Below are positions 18,364 through 29,442 of a DNA stretch of 39,008 bases, piece after piece (positions within the stretch are counted from its first letter, which is position 1; every line of letters starts with the position of its first letter). The position numbers and the translations under genes are program-made. The DNA comes from Pseudomonadota bacterium (GTDB lineage: Bacteria; Pseudomonadota; Alphaproteobacteria; Acetobacterales; Acetobacteraceae). Location: NCBI GenBank assembly GCA_021808315.1, contig JAKBBY010000008.1:1-39008 (forward strand), given 5' to 3'. Below the pieces are notes generated by a model, which ran no database searches, was not told where the DNA came from, and saw only the letters and a program-made list of their open reading frames with translations.

Positions 18364-18434
18364 AAACGAAGTCAGTGCGACATTACATTAAAATAACAAT
18401 CGTTTAATCGGCACCGCCGATGATTGTGCGGATT

Positions 18435-19853
18435 TTAATGGCCAATCGGCTCGCCTTCCGCCTCGATCTGATCGCGCAGCGTCACATCGGCAACGCCCAG
18501 GCAAAGCAGGAGCGCCAACAGCGAAAACCCGCCCGCCAGCCCAAAGGTCAGATGAAATCCGCGCAGGATCGCGCTAGCCGCGACGCGATGGCTCAGCCGC
18601 GCGGCCATCACCGTCCCCGCCATCGTCGCGCCAAAAGCGCCACCCATCGCGCGCAACAGCAGCAAGGTCGCCGTCGCTGCGCCAACATCAGTGCGCGACG
18701 CGGCGTTTTGCACCGCGACCAGCGAGGAGGGCAACACAAAGCCAATGCCCATCCCGAATGCAAAACAAATCGTCACAATCACCAATGTCGGCGTGGCGCC
18801 CGGCAACAGGGCCAGCACACCATAGCCGAGGGACGTGGTCGCCAAGCCACCAATCAGCAAAAACCGCGTGCGCCCGCTGCGCCGCGCCCATTGGCCCGCC
18901 GCATAGGCGCCCAGCGTCGTTGCCACCAGGAACGGCATGATGTCCCAGCCCGATTGCGCCGCATTGGCATGGCGGATCAGTTGGAAAAATAATGGCAAGG
19001 TAAAAATGGCCGTGAACATAACCAAGGCGGTCAAAAATCCAATCGCGACCAGCCGGTTGAACGATGGATCGGCGAACAGGCGCATCGGCAGCAGCGGATT
19101 GGTCGCGCGCTGCTCCCAGCGCCATAATGCCGCCACCGCCAGCACACCCAAACCAAACATCGACAATACCGGCCAAGACAGCCAGGCAAAGCGATGACCA
19201 CCCCATGACAGGCCGACAAGCCAGCAAGCGACCGCGCCGGTCAGCAAACAAGCGCCGGCAAAATCAATCCGCCCACCCCGCGTCTGCTCGCGCAGGAGGC
19301 GCAGCCCGCGCTGGCTGAGGATCAACGCCCCGATCCCGAGCGGCAGATTGAACCAAAAAATCCAGCGCCAGGACAAATGATCGGTCACATAACCGCCAAT
19401 CACCGGCCCGGCGGTCGAGGCAACGCCCCAAGTCCCCGCGAGCCATCCCTGATATTTGCCGCGTTCGCGCGGCGAGACCACATCCGCCACCGCCGCCTGT
19501 GAAATCGCGAGCAAACCACCGCCGCCAATGCCCTGCAACGCTCGTGCGGCGATCAATTCACCCAAATTTTGCGCCAGCGCGCACAGCAAAGCCGCAATCA
19601 CAAACACCACAATCGCCGGCACCAGCGTGCGGCGTCGGCCAAACTGGTCGGATAGGCGGCCATAAAGCGGCGTGGTTGCGGTCGAGGTCAGCAAATAAGC
19701 GGTGACCACCCAGGATAAATCGCCAAAACTATGCAAATCGGCGGCAATCGCCGGAACCGCAGGCACCACCACCGTCTGGTCGAGGGCTGCGAGCAAAATG
19801 CAAAGCAGAATTGCGATAATGACGGTGCGCCGCTGCTGGTGGGTATACTCCAT
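18435..19853 (-). CDS. MFS drug-efflux transporter, DHA2/EmrB-like
   Basis: [55 protein letters not shown] plus many TM segments. Confidence 0.92.
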   Translation of the reverse strand: MEYTHQQRRTVIIAILLCILLAALDQTVVVPAVPAIAADLHSFGDLSWVVTAYLLTSTATTPLYGRLSDQFGRRRTLVPAIVVFVIAALLCALAQNLGELIAARALQGIGGGGLLAISQAAVADVVSPRERGKYQGWLAGTWGVASTAGPVIGGYVTDHLSWRWIFWFNLPLGIGALILSQRGLRLLREQTRGGRIDFAGACLLTGAVACWLVGLSWGGHRFAWLSWPVLSMFGLGVLAVAALWRWEQRATNPLLPMRLFADPSFNRLVAIGFLTALVMFTAIFTLPLFFQLIRHANAAQSGWDIMPFLVATTLGAYAAGQWARRSGRTRFLLIGGLATTSLGYGVLALLPGATPTLVIVTICFAFGMGIGFVLPSSLVAVQNAASRTDVGAATATLLLLRAMGGAFGATMAGTVMAARLSHRVAASAILRGFHLTFGLAGGFSLLALLLCLGVADVTLRDQIEAEGEPIGH

Positions 19854-20035
19854 GGATCAGCCTATTGTTGAAAGGACAGGCAATGTGACAGATAATAGCG
19901 GCCAGAGGCAATTATGCTGCCACCGATGCGTCGCGGCATCTGCCATGCGCTCCGGCGTTGCACTGCACGTGCGAGCATGGCTTAAGTGTCAAACCTTCAC
20001 CTAATGGTTAAACCCACCTTTGAAAGATGTTGCCG

Positions 20036-20635
20036 ATGCCCTTGAGCCCGCCTGCCCAACGAGACCTTTTGCATTTGCGGGATATCGCCATTCGCGGCTT
20101 TCTGCGGGCGGATGGCTTGATTGATATCGAGGCCCGGCTGACCGACACCAAAACTTATAGTTTTGGCAATCATGATCGCGGCCGGATCGGGGCTGGCGAG
20201 GCGCTGCACGGCATGGGTCTACGCGTCACGATCGATCAATCGCTCTGTGTCATCAGTGCCGAGGCGGCGATGGATTATACGCCGCATAATGTTTGCCCCG
20301 GTGTCGCGCCAAATTTTGCCCGGCTGGCCGGATTGACCATTGGCAAGGGCTTTTTGAAGGGCGCCACCGAACGGCTCGGCGGTCCCGCTGGCTGTACCCA
20401 TCTGCGCGAGCTGTTGCAGCAGGTCGCCACCGTCGCCATCCAAACCATGTTCAGCGTGCGCGCGCACAAAGACGCGCGCGAAGGCACGGCGGAGCGGATC
20501 GATTGGAAAGTGCCAACATTCCTGGTCAATACTTGCTTTGCCTATGCCGAGGATGGCCCGTTGGTGCAGCAAAAGCGCGAGCGCGCCGCCCTCGCTGCGG
20601 CGGCTAATGGGGATGGATCGTCGTCATCAGCGTAA
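20036..20635 (+). CDS. DUF2889 family protein
   Basis: RDIAIRGFLRADGLIDIEARLTDTKTYSF and GCTHLRELLQQVATVAIQTMF are features I associate with DUF2889. Confidence 0.8.
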   Translation: MPLSPPAQRDLLHLRDIAIRGFLRADGLIDIEARLTDTKTYSFGNHDRGRIGAGEALHGMGLRVTIDQSLCVISAEAAMDYTPHNVCPGVAPNFARLAGLTIGKGFLKGATERLGGPAGCTHLRELLQQVATVAIQTMFSVRAHKDAREGTAERIDWKVPTFLVNTCFAYAEDGPLVQQKRERAALAAAANGDGSSSSA

Positions 20636-21524
20636 GCCCGGCAGGCCCGCCAACAATAATAAACACGCACGGCAAGATAAACAGAATCATCGGCACGGTG
20701 AGCAACACCGGCATCCGCGCCGCCCGCTCCTCAAAGCGCGTTAATTGCTCCTCGCGCAACTCGCTGCTCAGCACGCGCAGCGCCTGGGTAATCGGCGTGC
20801 CATATTGAATGGTCTGCACCAAGGTGGACCCCAAGCGCTTGAGACTATCAAGCCCGGTTCGACGGCCCAAATTGAGCAAGGCTTCACTGGCATTATCAGT
20901 CATCCGCAACTCACCATTGGTGATCTTGAATTCCTCGGCCACCGCCGGATGGGTGGCGGCAATATCGGTCGCCACCCGCGTCAGCCCTGCCTCCAGGCTC
21001 AGCCCAGCATCGGAACAAATCACTAACATATCCAAGGCTTCGGCAAGACCGGCCTCCAGCCGCTTCAAAAAACGGCTTCGGCGGAATTTCAGCACCAAAT
21101 CGGGCAGTAGCAAACCAGCAATACCGGTCGCCACCGGCATGCCAATCATTGCCGCACCGCCAAGCCCGGCAATCCGGGCAACGCCCAGCCCCATGAGAGC
21201 GCAACCCCCCCACGATACTGTCTTAATCCCAATAAACAGGCCCAACGCCACGTCGCTGCGCACCCCCGCGCTGCGCAATGTTTGGCGCGTCTCCTCGATT
21301 GTGCGAAAACGCAACCATCCGCTCCGAATAATAAAAAATCCAATAAAAATCAGCAATGATACAAAAATATTATGGCGTCGCTGTTCAGTCCGGACCAGCT
21401 GCGGCTGCAAAGCCCGCAAAACCCGCCCCCGCAACGCCTGATCCAATTCAAATTGCGCATAAAAGCCAAATCCCATCGCGATCACACCGAGAAATAGCCC
21501 CGCGAGGGCAAATAACTTGATCAT
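20604..21524 (-). CDS. tadC: Tad pilus assembly inner-membrane protein TadC (T2SSF domain)
   Basis: T2SSF-like: FLKRLEAGLAEALDMLVICSDAGLSLEAGLTRVATDIAATHPAVAEEF and STLVQTIQYGTPITQALRVLSSELREEQLTRFEERAARMPVLLTVPMILFILPCVFIIVGGPA. Confidence 0.92.
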   Translation of the reverse strand: MIKLFALAGLFLGVIAMGFGFYAQFELDQALRGRVLRALQPQLVRTEQRRHNIFVSLLIFIGFFIIRSGWLRFRTIEETRQTLRSAGVRSDVALGLFIGIKTVSWGGCALMGLGVARIAGLGGAAMIGMPVATGIAGLLLPDLVLKFRRSRFLKRLEAGLAEALDMLVICSDAGLSLEAGLTRVATDIAATHPAVAEEFKITNGELRMTDNASEALLNLGRRTGLDSLKRLGSTLVQTIQYGTPITQALRVLSSELREEQLTRFEERAARMPVLLTVPMILFILPCVFIIVGGPAGLTLMTTIHPH

Positions 21525-22465
21525 GACAAGCTCCGCGCGATGATCGTCTTCATCACCAAAAAACCAAAGCAGAGCAAACCAATCGCCAGCAATAATAAAT
21601 GCTTCCCGGCGAGTGTGGTGACGAACGGCGCCATATATTGCGGGTCCAACAACCCAATCGCAATCCCAGTAAAAACCGGCAAACAGCCCAGGATCAACGC
21701 GCTGGTGCGCGCCTCTGCCGCCAGCGCATAAGCCCGCGCCTTCGCCGCAATCCGCTTATGCACAACGGTGGCCAGCGTTTCGAGTGTCTGAGCCAGTGCG
21801 CCGCCGGTGCGTGATTGCAAACCCAGGGCGGCGGCAAAAAATTTATACTCAGCAATGCCATTGCGCTCACTGATTGCCCGCAATGCCTCTTCCAGCGTCA
21901 CACCAATCGCCAGCCGGTTGGCGATGTCGCGGAACTCACCCGCTGTTGGCTCCGGCAAATCGCGGCCAACAATTCGCAGCGCACCCTGGATTGGAATCCC
22001 CGAGCGAATACATCGCACAATCGTCGCCAACGCATCCGGAAATTGCGACAATAACAACGATGTCCGCTTCTTGCGAAAATAACCCAGCAGAAATCGGATC
22101 ACCAAAGTCACCATTGCCGGGTAGATCATCATCATCGGGCCGCCGATCAACAGCCGCAGCACCTCAGTGATCACCAGCGCGAGAAAGCCCCCGCCAATGA
22201 GCAAAATCGGCATGCGCGCACGCGCAACCGGCAACCCACCCTCGGTTAACCCCAGCACCCAGCCAATAACGCCCGTCTGCAGCCAATCATCGAGCGATTT
22301 CTTGCCAACTTGCTGCTCGATCGCACGGCGATGGCCATCGAAATTGATGCGCGCCAGTCGCTGCGCATACCGTGTTTGTTGCTGATTAAAGCTGAGTGTT
22401 TGCTTGAAAACAACAATAAAAATACCAAAAAATACAGCGCCCCCCGCGAGCAACAGCGAAATCAT
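21521..22465 (-). CDS. tadB: Tad pilus assembly inner-membrane protein TadB (T2SSF domain)
   Basis: LLSQFPDALATIVRCIRSGIPIQGALRIVGRDLPEPTAGEFRDIANRLAIGVTLEEALRAISERNGIAEYKFFAAALGLQSRTGGALAQTLETLATVVHKR. Start trimmed to MISLLLAGG, giving a 4-bp ATGA overlap with cpaF. Confidence 0.92.
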   Translation of the reverse strand: MISLLLAGGAVFFGIFIVVFKQTLSFNQQQTRYAQRLARINFDGHRRAIEQQVGKKSLDDWLQTGVIGWVLGLTEGGLPVARARMPILLIGGGFLALVITEVLRLLIGGPMMMIYPAMVTLVIRFLLGYFRKKRTSLLLSQFPDALATIVRCIRSGIPIQGALRIVGRDLPEPTAGEFRDIANRLAIGVTLEEALRAISERNGIAEYKFFAAALGLQSRTGGALAQTLETLATVVHKRIAAKARAYALAAEARTSALILGCLPVFTGIAIGLLDPQYMAPFVTTLAGKHLLLLAIGLLCFGFLVMKTIIARSLS

Positions 22466-23823
22466 GACGATCCCCCTTGCGCTTCTTCGATGGCAGCATT
22501 CCAGCTGCGCAGCAGACCAAAATAGGTGAGTTGCTCCTGAAAACATGGACGACCGACACTGATATCATAGCGTGAGGTCAGCTTTCCTGACGAATCTTCC
22601 CCCAATATCTCGAGTTTCACAATATCGTTGAGCAGAACCGTTTCGCCCTCAATCCCAGCAACTTCGGTCACTTGCACCAAGCGGCGCACCCCATCGCGCT
22701 GGCGTTCCACCTGCACGAACAAATCAACCGCCGAGACCACTTGTTGGCGGATCGCCCGCAGCGTGAGCCCCATACTCGCCATCTGCACCATATTTTCGAT
22801 ACGGGCCAGCGCATCACGCGTATTATTCGCATGGATCGTGGACATCGACCCATCATGGCCCGTATTCATCGCCTGCAACATGTCAAAGGCTTCGGTGCCG
22901 CGCACCTCGCCGATGATGATGCGGTCAGGCCGCATGCGCAGCGCATTGCGCACCAGATCGCGCTGATTAACCTCGCCTCGCCCCTCAAGATTTTGCGGTC
23001 GGGTCTCCAGGCGCACCACATGCGGCTGTTGCAGTTGCAATTCGGCGGCATCCTCAACGGTCACAATGCGTTCGCTCGTTTCGATAAACCGGCTCATCGC
23101 ATTCATCAGTGTGGTCTTGCCCGATCCGGTGCCACCCGAAATAATCACATTCAACCGGCAGCGTGCCGCGATTTCCAGCAATCGGGAAATCGGCGTGGTC
23201 ATCGTGCCAAACTGCACTAATTTCTTAAAATCAATTGATTTCTTGGCAAATTTCCGAATTGAAAGGCAAGGACCATCAATGGCGAGCGGCGGCAGCACAA
23301 TATTAACGCGCGATCCATCTTTCAGCCGCGCATCCACCATCGGGCTCGCCTCGTCAACACGCCGCCCGACTGTCGAGGCGATGCGCTGGGCAATATTGGT
23401 GGCATGAACATTATCGCGAAACCGAATATCCACCTGCTCAAGTCTGCCGCCGCGCTCGATGAAAATCCGGTCATGGCCATTAACCATGATGTCGGTAATA
23501 CTATCATCGGCCAAGAGCGATTCCAGCGGCCCAAGCCCAATCATGTCATCGACAAGTTCAATCGCGAGCTGGCGCTGTTCGCGTGCATTGAGCTGAATCC
23601 GATGCTCGGTCGCAAGCTCGGTCAAAATCTGCTCGACCATCGCCTCGATGCGCGCACTCGGCAAGTGCGCCAAGCTCGCGGCATCGATCTTGGTCAAGCA
23701 GAGCGCGCGCAGATGGCTGGTATTGCTATCGCGCTGCACCCGGCCAAGATCACCCTGCGGTTCGATGATCGGCGGTGCCTCTAATTCGGTTCGACGGCCA
23801 AACACATGCGCGCTGCTGCTCAT
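22462..23823 (-). CDS. cpaF: Tad secretion ATPase CpaF/TadA
   Basis: [22 protein letters not shown] (Walker A), [60 protein letters not shown]. Confidence 0.95.
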   Translation of the reverse strand: MSSSAHVFGRRTELEAPPIIEPQGDLGRVQRDSNTSHLRALCLTKIDAASLAHLPSARIEAMVEQILTELATEHRIQLNAREQRQLAIELVDDMIGLGPLESLLADDSITDIMVNGHDRIFIERGGRLEQVDIRFRDNVHATNIAQRIASTVGRRVDEASPMVDARLKDGSRVNIVLPPLAIDGPCLSIRKFAKKSIDFKKLVQFGTMTTPISRLLEIAARCRLNVIISGGTGSGKTTLMNAMSRFIETSERIVTVEDAAELQLQQPHVVRLETRPQNLEGRGEVNQRDLVRNALRMRPDRIIIGEVRGTEAFDMLQAMNTGHDGSMSTIHANNTRDALARIENMVQMASMGLTLRAIRQQVVSAVDLFVQVERQRDGVRRLVQVTEVAGIEGETVLLNDIVKLEILGEDSSGKLTSRYDISVGRPCFQEQLTYFGLLRSWNAAIEEAQGGSS

Positions 23824-25013
23824 AAGGGGCTGGTCTCCATGGTGGCGCCGATATTTTTTACCAAATCAAGCATGGCCGTGCGAAACGGGCCTTTTTTGGC
23901 GCTGGCGAAGCGCCCTAAATCACTGGCAATACGCACCGATTTATCCCAATCAATCACGGCTCGTCCAAGATGATCGGGGAGGGCGCTCTCGATGCTAGCG
24001 CGACTCACGCCCTGATGGGGCCGCCGGATAAAAGCGACATGGGAAGCCGCACTGCGCCCTTGATCGTGCGCCAAGACCGCCTGCACAGCACTCACCCCGC
24101 GCGGCGAAAGATCGGCCACAAACAGGTTCTGGTTCGCAAGGCCAAGCAATTCGTCGGCAAAACCAAACACCCGACAGGGCAAGTCCGCGACAATAAAATT
24201 ATAACGCTGTCGTAAAGCATCAATCAGGGCATGACCGGCCCCATGATGATAGGTGCATTTTTCGGTGTAAGGCTCTTCGGCGGCCAGAACATGCAGCCGA
24301 TCCGACGCCATTTGCGCTGATCGTTCAATCAATAACGGATCGATCCGATCAGGCGTTTCCAGGGCGCTGCGCAACCCCGAACTCGGCGCGACATTGGCCG
24401 CCAGTGCCGCTGTCCCGGCGAGCAAATCACCATCTAACAAAACTGTATGGCGCCGCGTTTCCACACCCAGCAACCAAGCGAGATTGGCCGCCACAGTTGA
24501 CGCACCAACCCCGCCCGCGAGGCCACGCACCGCGATCAGCAACCCACCCCGATGAATATCAACCCGAGGCTCATTACCCATCGCCCACGGCACCAGATCG
24601 CGCGCCAACTGCACCGGATCGAGTGGTTTGGGTAGATATTCCCGAATGCCTAAATTACGCGTCAAAGTCCGATAAAACCCAACACTATGGACATCGCCCG
24701 TCACCAGTACGCGGGTGCCAGGTTCAATCACATGTTCGAGCCGCATCAATGCGCTCAACGGCTGATCCTCGCCGGATATATCAACCAGCACCGTCTTCGG
24801 TGACCGCATCGCGCCCAGTGCCGCGAGCATTTCCTCAAACGAGCTCAATCGCACCCGCATCGGCCCAATCGCTGGATGGCTGAGCACGCTCCGCAGGCAG
24901 GCCAGCGAATTCGGATCATTCACAAAGCCAAGAAACGTCTCTCGCTCAATTTTCGTGGCCGGCCCCTTCGCCGTCGCTGCAAGCCGCTCGGACAATTCAT
25001 TCATGATCCGCAC
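23820..25013 (-). CDS. cpaE: Tad pilus localisation ATPase CpaE/TadZ
   Basis: N-terminal receiver-like region (GIREYLPKPLDP) followed by MinD/ParA-like ATPase with GLAGGVGASTVAANLAWLLG. Confidence 0.9.
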   Translation of the reverse strand: MRIMNELSERLAATAKGPATKIERETFLGFVNDPNSLACLRSVLSHPAIGPMRVRLSSFEEMLAALGAMRSPKTVLVDISGEDQPLSALMRLEHVIEPGTRVLVTGDVHSVGFYRTLTRNLGIREYLPKPLDPVQLARDLVPWAMGNEPRVDIHRGGLLIAVRGLAGGVGASTVAANLAWLLGVETRRHTVLLDGDLLAGTAALAANVAPSSGLRSALETPDRIDPLLIERSAQMASDRLHVLAAEEPYTEKCTYHHGAGHALIDALRQRYNFIVADLPCRVFGFADELLGLANQNLFVADLSPRGVSAVQAVLAHDQGRSAASHVAFIRRPHQGVSRASIESALPDHLGRAVIDWDKSVRIASDLGRFASAKKGPFRTAMLDLVKNIGATMETSPL

Positions 25014-25040
25014 ACTCCCTGCTCAGCATGCACCCAGCGA

Positions 25041-25868
25041 TCATGGCCGGAACACAATCTGCTTCGCAGACCCCTGATAAATCGTGATTTCGCCGCCGCG
25101 ATGCGGGCTGGGCCGTAGATTGGCCAGCACCGGCGAAACCTGGCTGCCATAAACCGGCGCCGGTATCGCGGGTCGTGGCCGCGCCGACATGCTTGATGAG
25201 CGCACCACCAGCGATAGCGGCCCCAAATGCGCCGCCACTTCAACCCGCTCAGCCTGATCGGGACTTACTTCGAGCGTGACAGTGCGTGCCGGGGCAGGGG
25301 CCTGACCACTGGCATCGGCCCCTTGTACCAGCCGCTGATCGATCGCAATCACCCGCACATCGGCCAGCACCGTCTCGGCGGCAACGCGATGCCCCGGATT
25401 AATCCCTGGCCCATCAAGGCTCTGCGTTAATATCAAATCGACCCGGTCGCCGGGCCAAATCAGCCCCGCCGTCCCCGAAATCGCATCAACGCCAACGGAC
25501 ACGGCACGCATGCCCGGATGCAGCACCGCCGCTAGAAACCCATGATCGCCGGGCCTAATCACAATCCCCGCCGTAATCAGCGCGCCCGGTGCCAGCGCGC
25601 TGCGCACCATCGCCCCCGTATAGGCCGACCGCGCGGCGGCACTATCAATCACCGCACCCGGCGGAATTTTGCCGGTATCGATCACCGCCGTCAGATCAGC
25701 AGGCTGAATCAGGCTCCCCGCATGCAGGGCGTGCGCCACACCAAGCAATTGCACCGGTCGGATCGCGACGGGGCGTGGCCGGGCCGGATGCAGATCAAGC
25801 CATGCAACCGTTCCGAAACCGGCAAGACCCAGGGCCAGAAATGCAAGGAGCGTTAGTCTGACGATCAT
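25041..25868 (-). CDS. cpaB: Flp pilus assembly protein CpaB/RcpC (SAF domain)
   Basis: N-terminal TM, SAF-like region (LIQPADLTAVIDTGKIPPGAV), PGMRAVSVGVDAISGTAGLIWPGDRVDLILTQS, VTLEVSPDQAERVEVAAHLGPLSLVVRS. Confidence 0.9.
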   Translation of the reverse strand: MIVRLTLLAFLALGLAGFGTVAWLDLHPARPRPVAIRPVQLLGVAHALHAGSLIQPADLTAVIDTGKIPPGAVIDSAAARSAYTGAMVRSALAPGALITAGIVIRPGDHGFLAAVLHPGMRAVSVGVDAISGTAGLIWPGDRVDLILTQSLDGPGINPGHRVAAETVLADVRVIAIDQRLVQGADASGQAPAPARTVTLEVSPDQAERVEVAAHLGPLSLVVRSSSMSARPRPAIPAPVYGSQVSPVLANLRPSPHRGGEITIYQGSAKQIVFRP

Positions 25869-26002
25869 GATCGGAAAACCCTTTGTTGATTCCCGATCTC
25901 TGACACCAAATACTTATCAAATCGTTACCAACCACACTAATCATTTCCAGCAAACCACAATCCGCATCCCGCGCCGCTCAAAAATCAGGCCGCACGCCAT
26001 CG

Positions 26003-27016
26003 TTAAGCGGTTGGTGAAAATGCCCGGCCAAGCGCCGCCAAATCCGCCGCTGCCGGGCGCGCACCGGTGCGCGCAATCGCCAACGCCGCCGCCTCGCTCG
26101 CCAAGCTGCCGCACGCGGCCAAATCAGCCCCTTTGGTCAACCCGGTGAGGAAGCCAGCCGCATACGCATCACCCGCGCCGGTGGTATCAACCACGCGGGT
26201 CGGCACCGCCGGCACCTGATAACGCGCATGACCCGCGCAAATCACGCTGCCAGCTTCGCTGCGGGTTAACACTGCGAGCGGAATTTCCGCCGCCGCCTCG
26301 CGTTCGGCGGTCGCAAAATCATTGCTCTGATACAGCGCGCAAATCTCCGCCTCATTGGCAAACACAATATCCGCCGCCTCGCCAATCAAGCGCCGAAACG
26401 CCGCCCGATGCCGATCGACGCAGAACTGATCCGACAACGAAATCGCAACCCGCCGCCCCGCTGCCCGCGCCAACCGGGCCGCATGCAAAAACGCCGCCTG
26501 CGCCGCCGGCGGGTCGAATAAATAACCCTCCAAATACAATATCGCCGAGTCGGCAATCAACGCTTCATCCAGATCAGCCCGGCCAAAATCAGCGCTAATG
26601 CCCAAACAGGTGTTCATCGTGCGCTGGCCATCCGGCGTTACCAAAATCAAGCAACGCGCCGTCGGCGCCTCATCGCCCACCATCGTGGCAGGGGCAGGCA
26701 GCGTCGGATAATGCACGTCAATCGCCCGCATCGATGCGGCAAACACCGCGCCCAACGCATCCGGCGCCACCTTGCCGATAAAAGCCGTCCGCGCGCCCAG
26801 CCCCGCCGCAACCGCACAGCTATTCGCGACTGACCCACCCGCCGATTCCAACCCTTGCGGCATTTGCGCGTATAAATGCAAAGCCTGCGACCCATCGATC
26901 AGCGTCATCGCGCCTTTGCGCATATCGTGACGATCTAAAAATCCATCATCCGTATGGGCAATCACATCAACAATCGCGTTGCCGATACCAAGCAAATCAA
27001 ACCGGGGTTGGGTCAT
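26003..27016 (-). CDS. PfkB family carbohydrate kinase, adenosine kinase-like
   Basis: FDLLGIGNAIVDVIA, GGSVANSCAVAAGLGARTAFIGKV, and PfkB signature VVDTTGAGDAYAAGFLTGLTKG. Confidence 0.92.
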   Translation of the reverse strand: MTQPRFDLLGIGNAIVDVIAHTDDGFLDRHDMRKGAMTLIDGSQALHLYAQMPQGLESAGGSVANSCAVAAGLGARTAFIGKVAPDALGAVFAASMRAIDVHYPTLPAPATMVGDEAPTARCLILVTPDGQRTMNTCLGISADFGRADLDEALIADSAILYLEGYLFDPPAAQAAFLHAARLARAAGRRVAISLSDQFCVDRHRAAFRRLIGEAADIVFANEAEICALYQSNDFATAEREAAAEIPLAVLTRSEAGSVICAGHARYQVPAVPTRVVDTTGAGDAYAAGFLTGLTKGADLAACGSLASEAAALAIARTGARPAAADLAALGRAFSPTA

Positions 27017-27284
27017 GCATCATCCTCTTCCCGCGCGTGCTATCATCCGCGCGCGCCCACCGCAAACCAACCGCGCGCCGCTCGCCGACATAATACGTCG
27101 TCAAATCTAAAAATTTTGAATGGTTGCGGTCTGCCGGTTGTCCGGCGGGCCGGTGCATGCTAGCCATTTTTTCGCAATCAACTGCCGTTAAGGCTTGATT
27201 TCTCGCCGTTCCAACCGGGTTCGGCAGATAGCGCGCGTGGCTGTGTCAGCGATCCGTCTGACACCGATGAGGGAGGAAAATGGG

Positions 27285-27977
27285 GTGATCGGATTTTTCA
27301 AACGTGACGATCCACCGAGCAACGCACCAACCAACACATCAACCGGCGATTTGGCGCGGCCCGCGCCGGACTCGACGACACCGGCATCACCGGAGATCGA
27401 TGACGGTCTCACCGTCCCGCCATTCCGCGCCGCCGAACCAGCACCGGCGCGCCACGCTGCCAACCCGATCGCCGGTTCCCCCGGTCCTCATGATCTGTCC
27501 AATAAGGAGAGTCCGATGGCTCGTTCACCCTTCGCCCCTGCCCCGAGCGCCCCGCTGAACCAAGCCGCCTCGCCCATGGCCACCGGCGCGCCGATGGGTT
27601 TTCGCACCCCATCCTCAGAAACGACAGAGCGGCGCACCCTGGTCGTTGGTCGTGGCATCAGCGTTCAAGGGCTGGTGCAGGATGCCGAACGGCTGGTGGT
27701 CGAAGGCCATGTCGAAGCCACCATGATCACCGCGACCGAACTCGCCATCACCCAAGGCGGCGTGTTCAAAGGTGAGGTTGAAGTCGAAGAGGCCGAAATC
27801 GCCGGCACGATTGACGGAACCTTGACCGCCCGCCACGCGCTGATCGTGCGCGGCACCGGCCGCGTGCTCGGCACCGCTCGCTGCCGCCGTTTGCAAGTCG
27901 AAGATGGCGGCCAAATCACTGGCCGCATCGAAATGCTCTCCGATACGCCCAGCCAGCACGATCCGGTGGTCGACTAA
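27285..27977 (+). CDS. Bactofilin (polymer-forming cytoskeletal protein)
   Basis: VVGRGISVQGLVQDAERLVVEGHVEATMITATELAITQGGVFKGEVEVEEAEIAGTIDGTLTARHALIVRGTGRVLGTARCRRLQVEDGGQITGRIEML. GTG start proposed after GGAGGAAAA; ATG 27267 is an alternative. Confidence 0.9.
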   Translation: MIGFFKRDDPPSNAPTNTSTGDLARPAPDSTTPASPEIDDGLTVPPFRAAEPAPARHAANPIAGSPGPHDLSNKESPMARSPFAPAPSAPLNQAASPMATGAPMGFRTPSSETTERRTLVVGRGISVQGLVQDAERLVVEGHVEATMITATELAITQGGVFKGEVEVEEAEIAGTIDGTLTARHALIVRGTGRVLGTARCRRLQVEDGGQITGRIEMLSDTPSQHDPVVD

Positions 27978-28006
27978 GCTTTGGCGCGCACCCACCGAAC
28001 GGGCCG

Positions 28007-28423
28007 ATGATGAACCCGGCGATGCCGCAAAAGCGTCGCGCACCTGCCGCCCACGCCAATGCCGTGCCTTGGCGTGGGTGGATGCGCCTCGCGCTCTTGC
28101 CTTTGGCCGCCGGATGGCTCGCCGGCTGTGCGACTCAATCGCCGCGGCTCAGCGACGCCAAAGCCAGCCCAGCCGCACCATCGCCGGCGCATCTGATCGG
28201 CGCCACCCCGGCCTTGCTGCGCGCCGCGCTGATCCCGCCAGTGCTCCGCCGTAAGGATGGTTCGGCTGAAGTGTTGGTCTATAATTCCCAAAAATGCCGT
28301 CTCGAAATCGTGCTATATCCCGGTGCCGGCGGCGGCAAGCTTGTTTCGTTAGCACAACCCATGCCGCGCTCTGTGCAGCTTTCCACCTGCATGGCCAGCC
28401 TGCAGCGAAACGGCACATCGTAA
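28007..28423 (+). CDS. Putative lipoprotein of unknown function
   Basis: LALLPLAAGWLAGCATQ, a lipobox-like LAGC after a hydrophobic segment. No recognised domain. Confidence 0.65.
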   Translation: MMNPAMPQKRRAPAAHANAVPWRGWMRLALLPLAAGWLAGCATQSPRLSDAKASPAAPSPAHLIGATPALLRAALIPPVLRRKDGSAEVLVYNSQKCRLEIVLYPGAGGGKLVSLAQPMPRSVQLSTCMASLQRNGTS

Positions 28424-28465
28424 GGCAGTCAGTCGTGATGCGGTCAATCCAATAAGAGGGCGGTA

Positions 28466-29407
28466 ATGAGCATGTTGCGCGTGGCGGTTCAAATGGACCC
28501 GCTGGCAGATATCGATATTGACGGCGATTCCACCTTTGTGCTGATGCTGGAGGCCCAAAAGCGCGGCCATCGTCTGTGGCATTACGGCGTGAGCGATCTC
28601 TGGTTCGATTGCGGCACCGTGCGCGCCCGCGTTCGCCCGGTAACCGTGCGACGGGTCAAGGGCGATCATTTCACCCTTGGCGCGCCCGAAATTGTCGATC
28701 TCGCGACAATGGATGTGGTGCTGATGCGCCAAGACCCGCCCTTCGACATGGGCTATATCACCGCGACGCATTTGCTGGAGCAAATCCATCCGAAAACCCT
28801 GGTGGTCAATAATCCGGCCTCGGTGCGCAACGCCCCGGAAAAATTGCTGGTCACCGAATTTCCCACCCTGATGCCCCCCACCATGATCGCGCGTGATCGT
28901 GCCGCGATCGCCGCGTTCCGCGCCCAACATCAGGACATTATCGTCAAGCCGCTGTTCGGCAATGGCGGCGCGGGGGTGTTTCGCATCCGCCCCGATGATG
29001 AAAATCTCGGCTCCCTGCTCGATATGTTCCTCGGCGCCTCGCGCGAGCCGGTGATGATCCAACGCTACGAGCCCGCCGTGCGCGCGGGCGATAAGCGGAT
29101 CATCCTGATTGATGGCGAGGCGATGGGGGCGATCAACCGGGTGCCGATGCCAGGCGATGTCCGCTCGAACATGCATGCCGGTGGCCGCGCTGAACCCGCT
29201 GCGCTGACCAGCCGCGATCGCGAAATTTGCGCGGCGATTGGCCCGCTCTTGCGTGAGCGTGGCCTCTTATTCACGGGCATCGATGTCATCGGCGATTATC
29301 TCACCGAGATCAACGTCACCTCTCCCACCGGCCTTCAACAAGTCGCCCGGTTCGATGGCGTGCAGCTCGAAGCATCGATTTGGGATCGCATCGAAGCCCG
29401 CCGCTGA
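28466..29407 (+). CDS. gshB: Glutathione synthase
   Basis: [90 protein letters not shown]. Confidence 0.96.
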   Translation: MSMLRVAVQMDPLADIDIDGDSTFVLMLEAQKRGHRLWHYGVSDLWFDCGTVRARVRPVTVRRVKGDHFTLGAPEIVDLATMDVVLMRQDPPFDMGYITATHLLEQIHPKTLVVNNPASVRNAPEKLLVTEFPTLMPPTMIARDRAAIAAFRAQHQDIIVKPLFGNGGAGVFRIRPDDENLGSLLDMFLGASREPVMIQRYEPAVRAGDKRIILIDGEAMGAINRVPMPGDVRSNMHAGGRAEPAALTSRDREICAAIGPLLRERGLLFTGIDVIGDYLTEINVTSPTGLQQVARFDGVQLEASIWDRIEARR

Positions 29408-29442
29408 CCCGGCGCTCGGGCGCACTCCCCCATCCTTGACCG

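Noticed and set aside
18420-18992. 190-aa + strand ORF
   Set aside because: Antisense to the MFS transporter; Gln/Arg/His-rich composition of a shadow frame.
28349-29176. 275-aa minus strand ORF
   Set aside because: Fully antisense to the convincing gshB gene; His/Arg-rich; no domain motifs.
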